Source: Candidatus Hinthialibacter antarcticus (GTDB lineage Bacteria; Hinthialibacterota; Hinthialibacteria; Hinthialibacterales; Hinthialibacteraceae). From it: a stretch of DNA of 64,000 nt. The DNA lies in contig JAVCCE010000040.1 in the NCBI GenBank assembly GCA_030765645.1, positions 45,867 to 109,866 on the forward strand, written 5' to 3'. The first letter of the stretch is position 1. Every line of letters starts with the position of its first letter. Both the position numbers and the translations under genes were made by a program. Of the stretch, positions 62,252 to 64,000 are shown piece by piece. The notes beneath the pieces were generated by a model, which worked only from the letters and a program-made list of their open reading frames with translations, searched no databases and had not been told where the DNA came from.

Positions 62252-63703
62252 TTAATACAGTTCCCAAACGTCAACGTCTGAACCTGACAAGAACAACTCG
62301 CCATACGATAATTCCGTGTGCGGACGACCGTTCCAAGCCAATTGGGTTTTGCGCCCGCCGTCGTCATCATCATTGACGGCGATGTCAAAGCCCATTGGGT
62401 TTTGCATTTCAAACATGGTATCTTTGGGGATGGAATATTCAACGACATAGCCAGTCGCGGTGGTTGTTGTGGCGGCAAACCATTCGCCGTCTTCACCAAA
62501 GACCGCGCCGCTGGCTTCTGCGGAACGCACCGCGCCATTGGGAGTCATAACAAATTGGCCTTCCCAAAGGTTGCCAGTTTTTCCTCCGCTGCCATTGTCA
62601 TCGCTGGCGTCGGTATCCAAAAACATTTCGACGCTATCGTCCGTCCAGGTTTCACCGTCAACGGAACCTGCTGCGGCGGCATCGGTAGAAATCACATCGT
62701 CGGTAACATCAACCGCGATATAAAGTTTATCGTTGGTATGAACCACCCAGGCCGACCAATCGTGGTCGCCGGGAAGCCATTCATCAATACCACTATAATT
62801 GCCCGTATACGGATTGATCTGAATTTCGGGCGCATCGCCGTATTCACCAGCGCCAATCACGCCGTCAACCGTCGGAGCGGATGTGACGAGCGGAGCGGTA
62901 TAAGAACGCGGCCCCAGGATCAAGTTTCCATAAGTCGCTTCATGATGTGTAGCGCCAGCCCAGACGTACTGGTTATCCAATGCGTCGCCATCGTCATCAT
63001 CATTAACGGACAGATCAAAACCGATCACGTCGCCTGGTTGAGGGTTCCCCAACAGGTCTAGTGAAATGCGATACTCATAATTCAACCGACCGCTTCCATC
63101 AACTTCACACACGCCATACCAAGGCGCAGAAGGACCAAAACCAGGGTCGCCCGCCTCGGCTTCGCGATAGGCGTTATTGGCGGTTACGACATACTGGCCG
63201 CCCGTGCTCCACCCTTCGGGTTTGTCGCCAGCGGTGTCACGAGCATCAAAATTGCTGTTGTCGCCGTCAACAAATACTTCTGTGCTGTCGTCAAGCCAAG
63301 TCTCTCCATTTTGCGAACCGGCTGTTGCACTATCATTGAAAATCGAGTCATCGACAACAATGAAACCTACATACAGATAGTCGCTGTCATAGCCAACAAA
63401 CACCTGCACGTCGATATCAGTATTATCGAGAGGGCCGAACCCACCATTACCGATATTCGCGCCTTCAATGTAATCTTCTAACGTATCATTGAAACGCATA
63501 ACCCAGTACGAACTGGTGTTTTCAGCGCCTCCAGCATACAGCCACGATTCACTACCAGCCAAATCAATCAGCCCATCAATCACGGGTGGTTCTGGCAACG
63601 GCATCGCGACCCGGGTTTTCGTGTCATCCAACGTCGAACGGTCTGCAAATACGACTCCGACGAACAGAAAACAGCACATCAAACTCACAAACAATTTTTT
63701 CAT
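62252..63703 (-). CDS. Secreted protein with two CBM9-like domains and WxLY tail
   Basis: 483 aa from MKKLFVSLMCCFLFVGVVFA, a signal peptide, with GGGAGGATT before the ATG (the ORF upstream runs through repeat C and is not coding). Two CBM9/DOMON-like repeats (about 30-270 and 275-470) each contain PxVDG/PVIDG, YVGFIVVDDSIF or YIAVDVTDDVIS, a DDSTEVF/DDSVEMF block, and a GFDxxVNDDDDG loop. CBM9 domains bind sugar ends, often with Ca2+. The protein ends GSDVDVWELY. No catalytic domain is visible, so it is probably a binding protein. Confidence 0.85.
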   Translation of the reverse strand: MKKLFVSLMCCFLFVGVVFADRSTLDDTKTRVAMPLPEPPVIDGLIDLAGSESWLYAGGAENTSSYWVMRFNDTLEDYIEGANIGNGGFGPLDNTDIDVQVFVGYDSDYLYVGFIVVDDSIFNDSATAGSQNGETWLDDSTEVFVDGDNSNFDARDTAGDKPEGWSTGGQYVVTANNAYREAEAGDPGFGPSAPWYGVCEVDGSGRLNYEYRISLDLLGNPQPGDVIGFDLSVNDDDDGDALDNQYVWAGATHHEATYGNLILGPRSYTAPLVTSAPTVDGVIGAGEYGDAPEIQINPYTGNYSGIDEWLPGDHDWSAWVVHTNDKLYIAVDVTDDVISTDAAAAGSVDGETWTDDSVEMFLDTDASDDNGSGGKTGNLWEGQFVMTPNGAVRSAEASGAVFGEDGEWFAATTTTATGYVVEYSIPKDTMFEMQNPMGFDIAVNDDDDGGRKTQLAWNGRPHTELSYGELFLSGSDVDVWELY

Positions 63704-63803
63704 TAGCAATCCTCCCAAGTTAAATAGATGCTTCAATCTAGTAGAGTGACCGTCAAGTTTTGTCGGGTAAGTAATCTGCGAGATATTATTCCATGTTTCA
63801 TCT

Positions 63804-63886
63804 GTGTCATTGCGAGCGAAGCGAAGCAATCTCGCTTTTCGATGAATGAGATTGCCGCGTCGGCCTGCGGCCTCCTCGCAATTGTC
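63804..63886. repeat. Dispersed repeat C, copy 2
   Basis: GTGTCATTGCGAGCGAAGCG to CTCCTCGCAATTGTC; same 80-bp element as 36367-36450, here just upstream of the CBM9-like gene. Confidence 0.8.
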
Positions 63887-63927
63887 TGTTGAAAATAGGC
63901 TATAACTATACTGTTGGAAATGAAGAT

Positions 63928-63980
63928 TTCTGAAGAGCGGGTGGTGGAGCGCAAAGTGCTCCAACCGCCGCTCTTCAGAA
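63928..63980. repeat. Long hairpin near window end
   Basis: TTCTGAAGAGCGG (63928-63940) is the exact reverse complement of 63968-63980; inner TGGAGC/GCTCCA pairs too. No T tract, so not an evident terminator. Confidence 0.65.
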
Positions 63981-64000
63981 GGGCGTCCAGGCGACCGTCT

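Noticed and set aside
62318..63061. 247-aa plus-strand ORF opposite the CBM9-like gene
   Set aside because: Antisense shadow; the real gene has signal peptide, Shine-Dalgarno and repeats.
63704..63964. N-terminal extension of the CBM9-like ORF
   Set aside because: Runs through repeat C; the signal peptide and GGGAGG site place the start at 63703.

Overview
This window looks like chromosome from an uncultured, Gram-negative heterotrophic bacterium of moderate GC content. Supporting features are an alpha-2-macroglobulin/PBP1C pair, NtrB/NtrC-type regulation, a GTG-started Tat-type sulfatase, and three scattered GspG-like pseudopilins that share an almost identical N-terminus and an ATNGLxSxGDI-type tail. 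Other hints are DUF2961 (GH172), DUF5060, ThuA, BNR_4, CotH/lamin-tail and ASPIC/UnbV proteins. That gene content recalls Hydrogenedentota, Sumerlaeota, Hinthialibacterota or Poribacteria-like lineages, but there is no rRNA or core phylogenetic marker here, so the assignment is inference. I saw no tRNA, rRNA, CRISPR array, intact insertion sequence or prophage.

Layout. 0.2-4.3 kb: a secreted SAM methyltransferase, then a 2-aminoethylphosphonate degradation operon (phnW, phnX, and a class-III PLP enzyme resembling the hydroxy-AEP ammonia-lyase PbfA). 4.3-6.0 kb: a rearranged repeat region, mntP, a 32-aa His-rich membrane microprotein and a pseudopilin. 6.2-11.3 kb: secreted sugar-related proteins (DUF5060 glycosidase-like, ThuA, BNR_4) and a STAS-receiver protein. 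11.6-23 kb: a CotH/lamin-tail secreted protein, then the alpha-2-macroglobulin to PBP1C operon. 23-32.7 kb: quinone oxidoreductase, a secreted beta-sandwich protein, a TPR plus ASPIC/UnbV pair, a degenerate receiver protein, an ABC-F ATPase and a DUF389 membrane protein. 32.7-36 kb: an ABC-2 export operon in which one permease is split into two overlapping reading frames. 36.5-42.9 kb: FAD oxidoreductase, sn-glycerol-1-phosphate dehydrogenase, and a three-gene set of RimB-like protease, RimK fused to RCK_C, and an AstE/AspA-like deacylase. 43-46.5 kb: a corrinoid methyltransfer operon with a 56-aa middle gene, a pseudopilin, and a bactofilin fused to a glycogen-binding-like domain. 46.7-52.2 kb: a MarR regulator, a sulfatase, a carbamoyltransferase/DUF5989/SxtJ operon and a transglutaminase-like protein. 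52.2-58.3 kb: MFS, GSA-aminotransferase-like and zinc-ribbon genes, GH172, and an orphan ABC-2 permease. 58.5-63.7 kb: a pseudopilin, a YkgJ cysteine-cluster protein, a histidine kinase/NtrC pair whose ATPase has an altered Walker B and GAFTGA loop, and a CBM9-like secreted protein.

The joint picture is a scavenger of sugars, sulfated compounds and phosphonates with much envelope and secretion biology. Intergenic spaces carry at least four families of short dispersed palindromic repeats. Two secreted proteins end in the same short motif (GSDVxxWxLY) and a third has a weaker version, which may be a lineage-specific sorting tag. The points most worth a second look are that tail motif, the split ABC permease with an internal Shine-Dalgarno, the bactofilin/glycogen-binding fusion, the His-rich microprotein before mntP, the RimK-RCK_C set and the NtrC variant.
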